Positions 1 through 10,557 of a stretch of 64,000 bases of DNA are shown one piece after another; the first letter of the stretch is position 1; each line of letters begins with the position of its first letter. This stretch comes from Tetracentron sinense. Its lineage: Eukaryota; Streptophyta; Magnoliopsida; Trochodendrales; Trochodendraceae. A program made the position numbers and the translations under genes. The DNA lies in assembly GCA_015143295.1 (NCBI GenBank), contig JABCRI010001479.1, forward strand, positions 1 to 64,000. The letters run 5' to 3'. The notes beneath the pieces are model-generated. The model saw nothing but the letters and a program-made list of their open reading frames with translations. It did not search any database and had not been told where the DNA came from.

Positions 1-1905
1 GCCTTGGATTGTCTCCTGGGGAAACTAGAAAGGCTCCTCTCGTGCACCAAAGTCGGGACACTTGGCTTGAGAGTCATTTTCAAGGCCCCATGATTTTGAC
101 TGTCTATCCCTCATTATTTTACAATGATTATAAATATGAATCCAGGAGAGATTCCAGGGAGAAGTCAAAATCAGGGGATAAATTGAATGACTTCTTCCCT
201 TTTAACCGCCCTGTCCCCGTATTTTTGTGGTTTGTCCGAGACCACCTTTCTGCTTTTGCCATAGACAATCCAGGCCTACATGAACTTTGGTACACCGATA
301 CCATGTACACACTATCCCACCATGCACCGAACTTACCTCCGCTCTATAGATTTGCTCAGCCATCTTATCATTAGTTGGTAAATCCCTTCCTGCCCAAAAT
401 TTGACTATTCCTCTGAATAGTGTTAGAACAAATGCTGTTTTTAGAAGGCTTGGTATATTAATCAAAAGCATTTGTAATTTAACAATTAGAATGATCACAA
501 TGACCTGAGTGATATCCTTTACACTCTTTGAAAAATAAACCGTTAAAAAAAGGGATTTTTCGGTCTTGATTTCGGGCAGGTGGGCGTTGTGATTTCCTAC
601 ACTTTCTTAAGAGATAGCTAACCCCTAACTTAGACTTGTGCACAAAAAAAAAAAAATCGAGAATTGCTAGGTTATCTCGAAGTTTGAAGCATACCTTTAA
701 AGCCAATGGAATAATGAATACGATTATACAATGATAATCGGAGCCGGGTACTTCTAGTCTAAAATTCATACGGCGGTAGCTCTTGTCAGAAATGAACCGC
801 AAGGAATGAACATTTAGCGTCCTTATATTTTTTTGTAAAATTTCTAAACATTATTAAAATGAGAGGGTAAAATGGTCCTATATATCTAGATATATATACA
901 TTTTGCATGTGTGAATAAATTCACATGTGAGCAGGCCCTTTCACAGAACATAAAACTAAGCTAACTCCGGGTGTCAAATGGGATTAGTCTTACTAGTCTC
1001 AACCCTTACCTACAAGAGCAGGGCCCTAGTCACCTTGTCTCTCAACGATAAGGAACTGTTTGGACTACCCGTTGCGGGCTAGGCCGGCTTAGTCAAGTAC
1101 AAGAATGTAATTTTGTTTTTTTACATCAGGATCGTAGATACCCATCGAATCATTATCATTTTTTTATCAACATCTGGGATGGCGTGCACCACCAAGAGTA
1201 TCACCACATAGTTATTTTTAAACTCGATGTTAGGTGAAATATTTTTCATAGTTTTAAAAAAATATAATTGCTTTTTACTATTCTTCTATAATGATATTAT
1301 ATATAATAAATTCTATAATTTGTTGTCTTTTAGCTATATATTTATAGATTTTATTGATAATTTCACCAATGCATATCATCAGGCATTATAAATCTTATAT
1401 GTAGGGTAAGTATATTATTGTTTTGCGGAAGCCATACTAACTATTTTGGACAAGGGATAACAATAAAGCATTTGAAAAAGTACAATGACCTAGAACCTAT
1501 AAATAATAAAAGGTATTTAACACACGACCCACATAGCCTAAATTAAGTGTTCTATATAAGTATATATACCAATATTCTATACTATAGAATCTTATTTAAT
1601 AACAATCTAACATATATATTTCGGTAGTAGCGTATGTGGAGGTTGGAGTCAGGTCAATCAAGGCAAGGCCCTATCCTGTGGTCCAGTCAAGTTAAGGACT
1701 TCTCACAATTCGGTCATCACTCCCCCTACTACCTTGGAGATGAAAAAAAGCCTAAATTTGTGACTAGGAGGGCCGGGCCGGGTTCCCCTAACTGAAGGCC
1801 CGTATTGCCATCCCTACCCCAACTACTCGTATATACGGACGCGGATGCCCAGCTCGAGAATGGTGTCATTTGTGATTAGACCCTAACATATGCATCGGTA
1901 ATTAT
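1..1905. other. AT-rich sequence with no supported gene
   Basis: I see no gene here. The longest open frame (9-374, +) has no recognisable domain, no splice context and low-complexity flanks. The 1620-1800 part is richer in GGCC/CCGGG motifs of the kind seen in decayed hAT elements in this window, but its ends cannot be placed. Confidence 0.5.
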
Positions 1906-2400
1906 TAGGGACTGCTGGCCCATAAGTACGAGTTGATATTATGGTGTGTACTGACTTGAATTGCTTGGTATGAATCATTTGCCTGTTCCTTTATAATAGC
2001 CTGTGTTTTCAATTAGCATAAATTAACAAGAATGGAGAACGTGGCTCATGTTCTAGTTCTAATATCTATGCAGAATTGTATAATCTTAGGCAATCTCTTA
2101 TTTAATATGTAAATCTATATAAGAAAGTTTCTCACAATGAAAAGGTACAAAGAAAAAATTCTCAAACCTATAGGTATGCTTTGCCTGATAGGTGATGACA
2201 TAGAATTAGTATTGAGTAATAGAGGTTCATTTCGTGAAGAACCGTGCTAGAACTTTCCAGATGGATAAGAGCAAGTGTGGTTTGGGAATAGTCTCCTAGC
2301 GTCCTTCATCAACCCCAAACACCCTACCCATCATGTTGTTGTGGTCCTAATTTACTTTTCATTGGGTCCCTGGAATGGACCGTGACGACCGGTATAAACC
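1906..2400. repeat. Upstream duplicated block, copy R1 (diverged)
   Basis: Pieces of this stretch, such as ATTATGGTGTGTA followed by ACTTGAATTG and a later GTCTCCTA..TCAACCCCAAA..ACCCTACCCATCA segment, match blocks at 29010-29912 and 58465-59346 in the same order. All three lie upstream of a member of the EF-hand family on the same strand, so the simplest reading is that the block travelled with the gene duplications. R1 is much more diverged than the other two. Confidence 0.5.
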
Positions 2401-4057
2401 TATTCCCATCTAATAAGACCCTTCTCTGCTAAAACGAACCTAAAGTCTTTAAAAGAGTATGTAAGAGAGTTTGGTCCACTCCTATGTGACCCTGCTAATA
2501 TGATTGCGGAGATACGCTATCGAGATAGCTAGACTTTGTAAGTGGATTTAGGTATTCAGAGAGTCACTTAAGACATTGCATTGATATTATAAATGGTAAG
2601 TTGAACACGCCATAGAATACCCTTCAGGTCCCTTATTGTTACCCTTAGTCTGATGTGTTGTGTTTTAGATTACCTCTCTATTAAAGAAAAACACATGCCG
2701 GGTTAGCATTATGATTTAAAAGGCTATTTCAGTTGGAGAGATAAGTTTGAATTTTTGTTTATTCTGGCTTTTAGAGAAATAATCCAGGTGACTCAGACAT
2801 TTTGTCTGAAATGCGTGCATATCTAAATTCGTAATGAAATCATTTTTTTTTTTAAATTGTCGCAAGCTTCTTTCTTCCTCAAACTAGTATTGAGTTTTTA
2901 GTTTTAATAGATCGACTGTCTCTTATATAGATGTTAGTTAATTTGTGTAAAAGGCAAAGTTTAGTGTCCCCCTCTTGATTGTTTTTTCCTTAATTAAATA
3001 AATTAGTAGGGTCCACGCCAAACCTCCTCAGGGTGGCTTTTACAAAATTAATAATAATAATAATAATAGTAATAACATTAAGACATAATATTATTATTAT
3101 TATTATTACAAAATGTTAATAATTGGTACTGAATTATGTAGGTATTATGGTCTTCCAGATTGGGGCCCAACCAAAAACAAACCCATTTATAATCGGGTTC
3201 AGAAAACCCAATCCAATCGAGTCCCAAGCGGGTTAGGGAGGCTGGCTTGACCGGGTTTAGAAACCTGATGCAACTTAAGCTAAATATGGTAAGTGCTAGT
3301 CCAGTTTGCGTGTACAATGCAGTCCCAACAACATTAGGATAATGTTTTTGATACTGTGCCACTCCAAAGAATCTGTGTAATACATATGAACTAGGCTTGC
3401 AGCCAAGGGGCCAAGTCGGGATTTTCTTGTATAGGTGCTAACAATGATTGAATGATAATGTTAGTAATTATTATTGATGAATTTGTGAAGAATGATTAGG
3501 TAAGTACAAAATATTCTTGGTCTAGGATTGTGGGCATTCAGAGGCATATCCTCCGATAATTATTTTGACAGCGAAGTTCATGGGCCATCTGTTTGTGTCC
3601 ATTTGTTTGTTGTAGAGATAGCTATTAGCCAGCTTTCCTTGCTAATGGCTATGCCCTTTTAAATTAAATAATATAGTACGAGGCTAGTTTTTTTACAAAA
3701 GCTAGGCAACTGTCCCCCTTGCCCCATGACTATGTCCTCTTAAATTAAATAATACAATATAAATTTATTTACTTTTCAAAAGCTCAGAAGGTTGATCTGA
3801 TCCCTCGCCCTAGGCTACGCCTTTTATTTAGTACCAACAAATTTTTTTTCTTCATAATTTCAAGGGGTGGCCCCATGTGGCTTTGCCCCCACTTGCAACC
3901 AACCCTATTTGCACACAAAGCGTATAGAGTTCAGAGGGCAACAACGTTCGCTGTTGCGCTGTTATCCGCCTGTGTCTTAAAAAAGTGGAGCTCATCCTTT
4001 TGTTGATGTAGTTCCACTTGAATTGAATACGGTGCCATCTTTTTATTGCCCATCTGA
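2401..4057. other. Unassigned sequence with decayed repeats
   Basis: No coding feature is visible. The 3390-3895 part, with GGGATTTTCTTGTA, GCC..TTAAATTAAATAATA and GGCCCCATGTGGC, resembles pieces at 10325-10510 and the ends of the insert at 23851-26975, so it is probably a decayed hAT-like non-autonomous element. A TAA/TTA hairpin microsatellite lies at 3048-3109. Confidence 0.45.
3048..3109. repeat. TAA/TTA microsatellite hairpin
   Basis: A run of TAA units (about 3048-3072) is followed after a short spacer by a run of ATT units (about 3085-3108). The two arms are complementary and could form a hairpin. Confidence 0.85.
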
Positions 4058-4073
4058 ACTCGAAGCACGTAAA

Positions 4074-4250
4074 CCCTCGGGGGTGTAGCCTAGTGGTCAA
4101 AGGACGAACCGTAAATCCAGAGATATTGACATCGAATCTAAGCTCCCCTCAATATGAGTATTGGGGGGAGGGAGGTTTACCTATAGATTAGGTGAGACTA
4201 GTATAAGTGTGGGCCCAGGATACCCACAAACAAAAAAAAAAAAAAAAAAA
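4074..4250 (+). mobile_element. tRNA-derived SINE, family 1, copy 1
   Basis: The head reads GGGTGTAGCCTAGTGGTCAA (A-box-like), followed by a B-box-like ATCGAATCTAA segment, and the element ends in a long A run. It is flanked by an imperfect duplication, CTCGAAGCACGTAA at about 4059-4072 and CTCCAAGCGTGTAA at 4251-4264. A second member lies at 37287-37459. The matching promoter of copy E has CTAAGCGCGTAA at about 60179-60190 with no insert, which is the empty site. The diverged target duplication suggests an old insertion. Confidence 0.85.
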
Positions 4251-4277
4251 CTCCAAGCGTGTAAGGCCTTCTTGGAA

Positions 4278-4369
4278 AAGGTCATGAGGGTGGAATTTTC
4301 CACAGGTCACTATCCCATCTATTGAACACCGTGATTTAGATGATTTGTTTTTGCCTCCTCTTTATAATA
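4278..4369 (+). promoter_or_regulatory. Promoter of copy A, shared with copy E
   Basis: AAGGTCATGAGGGTGG followed by ATTTTCCACAGG and ACTATCCC (4278-4316) is nearly identical to 60204-60243 in front of copy E. A TATAATA box lies at 4363-4369, about 40 bp before the start codon. Conservation between two paralogous upstream regions that otherwise differ marks this as a likely core promoter or 5' UTR. Confidence 0.55.
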
Positions 4370-4409
4370 GAGAACTCTGGGTCTAGTGAAACTTGGCCTT
4401 AAGGGAGAG

Positions 4410-4877
4410 ATGGATGAGATGCGTGAAGCAGCACTAGCTTATTATGAGGCGGGATCTGAGCAGCTTAAGCAGCTAGCATGGAAATTTTTCCGTTTAATGG
4501 ATATTGATGGAGATGGAAGAATAAGCATATTGGAGTTCGTGGAATTCCTAAAGCAGAGAGGATATGGAGTAAATAATAATAACTTCTTCAAGGAACTAGA
4601 CAGGGACCGTAACGGCTATCTGGATTTCAACGAGGTCCTCGTTTTCTACTACATCGTTAGGGCTAAGAGGCGGTCTTGCAATGGGTGTAAAGCTTTGCTA
4701 AAGGGACTGTATTTTACTTGCATCACTTGCTTCGACTCCTGCCATGAGAGCTACGATCTTTGCTACTCTTGTTATGGCCATGGAAGAAATCCCCATCACC
4801 ACTCCTTGTTCTCGGATAATTACGCACTGCTCATCTCCAAGAAAGGCTCTTCTTCGGCCGCACCGAGGGCATTTACG
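4410..4877 (+). CDS. EF-hand / ZZ zinc-finger protein, copy A, exon 1
   Basis: This exon encodes 156 residues. Two canonical EF-hand loops are visible: residues 31-42 (D-x-D-x-D-G ... E at position 12) and 64-75 (D-x-D-x-N-G ... E). They are followed by a ZZ-like zinc finger with Cys at 90, 93, 104, 107, 118 and 121, an extra Cys at 111 and a His run at 129-131. The EF-hands should bind calcium. ZZ fingers usually bind zinc and contact partner proteins, so a calcium-dependent adaptor is a fair inference but unproven. There is no signal peptide or membrane segment. The start at 4410 was chosen because the MDEMREAA opening is shared by the paralogues. The exon ends at ACG followed by GTACGA, phase 0, as in copies B and E. 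Confidence 0.85.
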
Positions 4878-4999
4878 GTACGAAATACTTTAACGGCATA
4901 TCTCCAATGTTATGTTGAAGTCAATGTTTTTATAAGATTCACTCATCGTCATGGTTCTAAGCCTTCTAACCTTTGTTTTTTTTTTAAATAATAATAGTA

Positions 5000-5480
5000 A
5001 AAATATTAACCTTCGGTTAATTAAGCATAAGCATACTTAAAGGGGCTCTACAAGCCACCACGTGTTCCTTTTAACACACACTTGCCATGGTTACGATTCA
5101 CTCAATCCTTGCGTTCATCCATCTAACCTTAATTGGTTTTAGGAATATATATATATATATAGACCTTAGGTTGATTATGCTTAACCACAATTAAAAGGGC
5201 TCTACAAGCCATCATGTGTCCCTTTTAACACCCACTAACTATGGTTAAGATTCACTCACTGCTAAGGTTCATCTATCTAACCTTTGTTTTTTTTAAAAAA
5301 ATATATTAACCTTAGGTTGATTGTGCTTAACACCTACTGGCTGTGGGTAAGATTCACTCACCCTTATTTTAAAAAAATATTAACCTTAGGCTAATCATCC
5401 ATAATATAATCTTGTTTATTTTTAATGTATAAAAAAATTAATCTTTAAGTTGATTAAGTTTAACCACAATTAAAAAGGGA
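5000..5480. repeat. Tandem copies of a CTCTACAAGCC foldback-type repeat in intron 1 of copy A
   Basis: The segment AGGGGCTCTACAAGCCA, then CTTTTAACAC and GGTTA.GATTCACTCA recurs at about 5040-5110 and 5195-5260, with shorter tails at 5325-5360 and 5395-5475, each separated by TTAACCTTAGGTTGATT. The motifs belong to the foldback MITE family seen at 24070, 35031, 43215 and 56115, here arranged head to tail. Confidence 0.55.
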
Positions 5481-5599
5481 TGAATGATGAATGATGAATG
5501 GGACATAGACATGCCTCATGACTCCATATTGCCTCATGCATAGGAAAGCTCCCTTTTGTCTTAATCATTATTATCATCATCATTATTATTATTTTTATT

Positions 5600-5965
5600 A
5601 TTTAGGTCACACAAAATTGAGAAAATCCTTGGGTAATGGTAAACTCTGTGCGGTCCAACATTATAGAGCCAAGGCCCAGGCCTATTCGAGTCAAATGTGC
5701 TTTGACCTGATCCAATTAAAATTGCACTGCTTAGCTGGGATCAAGCCTGGCTCGATTGTCATACGGGCCTCAAATTTCAGGCCCATAATGGCCAGTGTGA
5801 ATAATTTTGCTGCAAAACTTGGCCCATTTCGGACCCAACCCAATGCCATGGAAAAAGTGAAGCCAAACGGGCCCATAGTTATCCAAGTTAGATTGTTCCT
5901 CCAATTTTCACTGACAGGCCGAAAAACAAAAGACTTCATCACTAACAATTATTTATCTGATGCAG
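5600..5965 (+). other. Conserved 3' part of intron 1 (copy A)
   Basis: The stretch starting at AAAATCCTTGGGTAATGGTA and continuing through TAGCTGGGATCAAGCC and GGCCAGTGTGAATAA up to the exon 2 acceptor has counterparts in copy B (8820-9217), copy D (42225-42966) and copy E (63943 to the window end). It contains no coding sequence and is useful as a marker for where exon 2 should start. Confidence 0.6.
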
Positions 5966-6049
5966 CCAAACACTTCCCAAGTCATGTATCTTCAAAGGCC
6001 GCCAGAGACTTCAACAAAATATTATGTCAGTCCTCAGCCACCTAGAAAG
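5966..6049 (+). CDS. EF-hand / ZZ protein, copy A, exon 2
   Basis: This exon of 28 codons is rich in Pro, Ser and Thr (starts PNTSQV, contains PPETST, ends PPRK). It follows TGATGCAG and ends at AAG before GTGAGT, so both borders are good splice sites and both introns are phase 0. It matches exon 2 of copies B and D. I find no exon 3 between here and the promoter of copy B, so copy A either ends differently, has lost its last exon, or is spliced onto the exons of copy B. Confidence 0.7.
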
Positions 6050-6277
6050 GTGAGTTATTATTTATTTTGTTTTTTTAACAATACAGCCCAATTATAATTG
6101 GGGGGAACCGCGGAAGAATGTTTTTTTTTGCGAGTAAAACCACATGAGAAATTTTTTAGGAATAACCGTTATGTGGCATATTGACTGTTATGTACAAATT
6201 TTAAAAAGTTAAAATTTCTTTCTGACAATAAAACAAAGCTAGAGATTTAGGGATAATGTTTATGACTCTTGATGCCA

Positions 6278-7094
6278 TTCAACCACTAAGTAATTCGGGC
6301 ACCCACCTTTCCACGTTTATTGTTCCTCTCAAAACCAACACTTTCTCAAAATTCTATCTTTAGATTGTGTGGTTGCGACATGTGTTGCTCATTTTTCATG
6401 TAACTTTTAGATTCAATTGAGCCCATAGCATTCTCCTTAAGCGAATTCCTTTGAAAAAAAGTTGTTTGGTTAACCTATTCAAAGGGTAGAAACCACAAAG
6501 AGAGTTAGGAAAAAAAAATTTGAATTTTGCCAGTGGGTCTAGCACTCCTCATTCTCTTAGTTGGTGTTTGGATCAGATTTGTTTCCCGATTTAATCACTT
6601 AAAATCGGTTCTAAGCAATTTTAGACTTGAGAATTCCATTTGGTTCAGTTAGAAAAAATGAATCAATTTTATTAGAATTGATTTCTCAAAAATTAATTTA
6701 TTTTGAATAGAAATAGAGAGTGATTTTGAGAGGGGAAAATTGTTTTTTTCTTTCTTTCTTATAACTATCTAATAATACACAATTATTATATATTTTTTTA
6801 GCCTTAACCGTGGAATCGAATAACAGAGTCGCCTCATTATGGGCACAAAACACTTTTGAGCGGGCCCACAACTCAAACATTTTGTTTTTAATTCATGATG
6901 GGGCAAGTAGGTCAACAACTTGCACCAGGGGTTGGTCCCACTCCTCCACTTATCTTGGTATCCGTAGGAAAAATTCTGAGTGGATCAGTGTGACTACCTA
7001 AAGGGATTGGTCCTCGGCTCTCGATCAGAAAAGAAAAAAACCCACTTGATCATATATATCTCTAGCTATAGCTATATAGTAAGCCATTCCTTGG
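6278..7094 (+). promoter_or_regulatory. Promoter region of copy B, shared with copy C
   Basis: Two blocks match the region upstream of copy C. The distal block at about 6278-6352 (CACCTTTCCACGTTTA then CAACACTTTCTCAA) matches 36293-36360. The proximal block at 7057-7094 (CTCTAGCTATA, TATATAGTAAGCC, TTCCTTG) matches 36430-36462 and includes a TATA-like sequence about 45 bp before the start codon. Sequence between the blocks differs, so an insertion or loss separated them in one copy. Confidence 0.55.
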
Positions 7095-7118
7095 CTGAAA
7101 TTTTCACAGGAAGGGAAC

Positions 7119-7625
7119 ATGGGAGGGAGAGAGAGAGGGATGGATGAGATGCACGAGGCAGCACAAGCTTTTTTTAATGGGGGAAATGAGCAGCTTAAGC
7201 AGCAAGTATGGAGTTTTTTCCGTTGCATGGACAGGGATGGAGATGGAAGAGTAAGCAAACGGTACTTCATGGAATTCCAAAGGCAGAGTGGATATGGAGT
7301 GAATAGTGATAACTGCTTCATGGAACTGGACACAGACCACAACGGCTATCTGGATTTCAATGAAGTCCTCGTTTTCTACTATATTGTTCGAGTGGGGAGG
7401 CGGTCTTGCAATGGGTGTAAAGCTTTGCTGAAGGGACTCTATTTTACTTGCGTCGGTTGCTTCGACTCCGGCTATCAGAGTTATGATCTTTGCTCCACTT
7501 GTTATCGCCAGGGAAGATACCACCACCACCACCACCACCACCACCACCATGCCGTCTTCTTGGATAATCACGCAATGCTCATGTCCAAGAAACATCTTTC
7601 TTCTGCGGGAGGAAGCGCAAATACG
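7119..7625 (+). CDS. EF-hand / ZZ zinc-finger protein, copy B, exon 1
   Basis: This exon encodes 169 residues from the ATG at 7119. An in-frame ATG at 7140 gives the MDEM start seen in copy A, and either may be used. The second EF-hand loop (71-82) is canonical. In the first (38-49) the last ligand position is Tyr instead of Glu, so this hand probably binds calcium poorly. The zinc finger keeps Cys at 97, 100, 111, 114, 125 and 128 but has Gly at 118, where copies A and C have an extra Cys. A run of ten His (135-144, bases 7521-7550) expands the short His cluster of the other copies. The exon ends in ACG before GTACGG, phase 0. With exons 2 and 3 the protein is 224 residues (217 from the second ATG), the only complete gene in the window. 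Confidence 0.88.
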
Positions 7626-8104
7626 GTACGGAATTCGGAATACTCTTTTTTTTTTTTAATATCACACAATTCTGGTTAGCGAAATAGTAGGCCTACCAAC
7701 CACCACACCTCAACTCATGTGAATGGACCCAAATCATCCACATGGGATTACACACTTGCCACTATCACAAGCAAGCATGATGTTAAAAAAAACTGCTAAC
7801 CATACTCTCACAATCTCTACTCTCACCGTTTTTAGATAATAAAACAAAGACGATGTAGCTCTACCCTCAGTCAACCCTTACTCTCAACCTCTACCTCTCC
7901 ATTTTTTTGGTGAGAGAGTGCTTTAATCATTACAGAATGGCCAGGTGATTGGTGGATGGTGAGAGTGAGGATTGATTGAGAGTAGGGCTAGAACTTCTCT
8001 TAAACAAATGATTTTGTTTTATTATCTAAAAAGGGTGAAAGAATGGATTGTAAGAGTGTGTTTAGCATTCTTGTAAGTTGGCAAAAGTTAGTGTTGTAAG
8101 TTGG

Positions 8105-8280
8105 CCAGGCTTCAGTCGGGCGTGTGCTATTCAGGCCCAGCCCAACCAAGGATATGCTAAATCCAAGCCCGGCCAAGCCTGACCGGACCTAGAAAAGTCG
8201 ATCCCAAGCCCTACCCTAACACGGACTCGGGCCAAATTTGGGCTTTGTATAATACTACCATAGATTCTGTGCAGACTCAA
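8105..8280. repeat. CCGGGCC-rich decayed hAT-like fragment
   Basis: Repeated motifs such as AGGCCCAGCCCAACC, AAGCCCGGCCAAGCC and GACTCGGGCC resemble the ends of the hAT elements at 13211, 30506 and 37018. The termini cannot be placed. Confidence 0.35.
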
Positions 8281-8288
8281 TAAAGATT

Positions 8289-8661
8289 TGCTCCGTTTGT
8301 TTGCGTGTAAATGATCTTACGATGTAAATCATTTACGATGTAAAATGTTTTACAGTAAAATGTGAATTTTCTAATCAGTTTTTGGTTGTATTCTTGAAAA
8401 TAAGGTGAATTTTTTTAAATAAAAAATAAAAAATATGAATAAGTTTATTTTTTTTAATTTAAAAATATTTTTAAAGAGGTTGGTATTTTACGGGAAAATA
8501 ACTTAAGAGTTTTTAAAATGTAAGTCATTTTCCAAAAAAGTGGTTCATTTTCTGTAAAACATTACTTACGAAAGGTTTTACGTACAAACAAATGCTCATA
8601 ATAGGCATTTTCCACGGAATTGATTTGTTTTCCCATATTTTACGTCGAAACAAACGGAGCA
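8289..8661. mobile_element. MITE with TGCTCCGTTTGTTT termini
   Basis: The left end reads TGCTCCGTTTGTTT and the right end reads AAACAAACGGAGCA, a perfect 14-bp inverted repeat. Internal arms (TTTACG/CGTAAA motifs) are also loosely palindromic. The element lies in intron 1 of copy B. I could not settle the target duplication, so the superfamily is open. Confidence 0.7.
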
Positions 8662-9217
8662 TTAAGGTAATACTATGAGCTGAGGAGATCTAGGGTCAAT
8701 GAAATGAATTTGTAGAATTGTAGATCCAACAAAAAAAAGTAACAGGGTAAAAAATATGCAGGCTCAACAAAAATTAAAAGAATTTATAATATATATTAAC
8801 ATAAATTAATTTGCTAAAATCTGTAATAAATGAGTTTTGCTCAGCCAAGCAAGGATTGGATCAGCCCGGACCTGATCCGATTAAAAATTACACTGATTAG
8901 CTGGGATCAAGCCTAGCTCGATTGTCATATGGGCCATAAGAATTCAGCCCCATAAATGGCCAGTGTGAATAACTTTGTTGCAAAGCCCGGCCCGGCCCAG
9001 TTCTGACCCAACCCAAAAGCTGGTTTCGGGTTTGGGTAGGTTGACGGTTCGGGTCAATCCAAACATATTTAAGCATTTCTATTCTTGGGAGCGCAGAAAG
9101 GTAACAAGGTATTGATGCCAAACAGGCCCTTAATAGTCCCCAAGTTAGATTTTCCCTCCAAATTTCAACTCAGATAGACTTAAAACACTAACAACTTTTT
9201 ATATTTATCTTATGCAG

Positions 9218-9283
9218 CGAAACCCTTCCATGGTCATGCATCCTCCATGGCCACATACTTCAACAGTTCATCCACCTAGAAAG
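9218..9283 (+). CDS. EF-hand / ZZ protein, copy B, exon 2
   Basis: This exon of 22 codons follows TTATGCAG, ends at AAG before GTAATT and is open in phase 0. The product is Pro-, His- and Thr-rich and ends HPPRK, like copy A. It is shorter than exon 2 of copies A (28) and D (30). Confidence 0.75.
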
Positions 9284-9978
9284 GTAATTTTTTTTTGGAG
9301 TGTAATTAATTATAATAGAGTGCAAATAATTGGACGAATCGCGTAGAAATTATTTTGTGTGGAACCACGGACGAAATTTTCTATGCGGATCTACATGTGC
9401 TTATCAAAATAGTCTCTTAATTTCATAATTATGATCGTTTAATTGTGATTAATCTTATAAAAAAATTGTGATTATGAATGTTTATAATTCATTTACCATC
9501 TCACAGTTGTCTTACCTTGACATATTCAATTTTTTTATTAGTATCTTTACTATTATAATGGGAGAGGAAGGGGTAGCCTGATTTTTCCAAAAATTCCCAA
9601 ACTATCCTTATATAAAACAAAACTTTGATTTTATGTTTTTCTTTAATTCCTAAACTACCCCTTGCTCATCTGTCTATTTAAAGAACAGAATCACAACCAT
9701 TAGCGATTGAACTCGGGGAGAGTTCAATCGCACCTCTAGGTTAACACGTGTTCCTTTTAACTCCTATTAACTGTGGTTAACTCCTTCCCCTCGCTCTCAC
9801 GTGCATCGCACGTGCCACCCGCTAGTATATATAGAGATATCCTGGTTGGATTCATTTTGGGCCCATAAAAATAAGATTGACCAAATGATTTATTTGGGGC
9901 CCATGAATCAGCCCAAGTGAGTAACGAATATGAAAATGGAGGTATGTCAACCTAGAGTAGGTGAACTAATTCCAGTTA

Positions 9979-10156
9979 CACACCAAGGCTTTGTCCTAGT
10001 GGTAGTGTATTCCCTGTTTAGGGGGGAGGTCCAGGGTTCCATTCCCGAGAGGGTAGGAGTTGTATATACTCTCCACTCGCCCACTAACTCAGAACAAATA
10101 CTGACACCTAACCGGCATTGCGGCCTAAACGTATATCTCGAAACCAAAAAAAAAAA
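9979..10156 (+). mobile_element. tRNA-derived SINE, family 2, copy 1
   Basis: The head has CCTAGTGGTAGTGTATTCCC (A-box-like) and GGTTCCATTCCCGAG (B-box-like), and the tail is poly(A). A perfect 11-bp target duplication, AATTCCAGTTA, flanks it at 9968-9978 and 10157-10167. A second member is at 46614-46790. The perfect duplication suggests a fairly recent insertion into intron 2 of copy B. Confidence 0.9.
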
Positions 10157-10324
10157 AATTCCAGTTAGAGATACATAAAAGCACAATAACTTAAGATGGA
10201 TGAAACCATCGACCTAGAGGAGTGATGAATCCATCTCATTTATTGATAAGTGAGGACTCATTAACCTAGAATAGAGCATGGACCCAACCCACCCAGGAAG
10301 AGTGCCATTCATTTATATATATAT

Positions 10325-10506
10325 ACAAGGTTGGAGCCAGGATTTTCTTGTAGGGGGGCTAACAATGTGGGAATGGGGGTTCGGGTTTGTAGGCTATCTC
10401 GTCTATTTGTAGCCGCCTATGCCCTCTTAAATTAAATAATATAAGAATAAATTTAACTTTTTCTTTTTCCTCAAAAGTTCGGCCCCCGGGCCCTATGTGG
10501 CTCGGC

Positions 10507-10510
<4 letters not shown>
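10325..10510. repeat. Decayed hAT-like repeat with GGAGCCAGGATTTT end
   Basis: The left part GTTGGAGCCAGGATTTTCTTG and the right part CCCTATGTGGCTCGGCCCC resemble the fragment at 3390-3895 and the ends of 23851-26975. Only one clear end is present. Confidence 0.4.

Positions 10511-10554
<44 letters not shown>
10510..10554. repeat. (TA)n microsatellite
   Basis: About 45 bp of uninterrupted TA repeats in intron 2 of copy B. Confidence 0.95.

Positions 10555-10557
<3 letters not shown>

Noticed and set aside
9-374. Open frame of 121 codons at the left edge
   Set aside because: No domain, no splice context, and overlapping open frames on the other strand of similar length. Not enough to call a gene.
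4074-4150. tRNA gene
   Set aside because: A- and B-box-like sequences are present but no cloverleaf can be drawn, and the poly(A) tail with target duplication marks a SINE. The same applies to 9979, 37287 and 46614.
5518-6045. Open frame of 175 codons overlapping exon 2 of copy A
   Set aside because: Most of it is intron sequence that is conserved as DNA but not as protein among copies, and the supported exon 2 uses a different frame.
7521-7550. Ten-His run as a cloning-vector tag
   Set aside because: It lies inside the exon at the place where all copies have a His cluster, and the codons are a plain CAC expansion.
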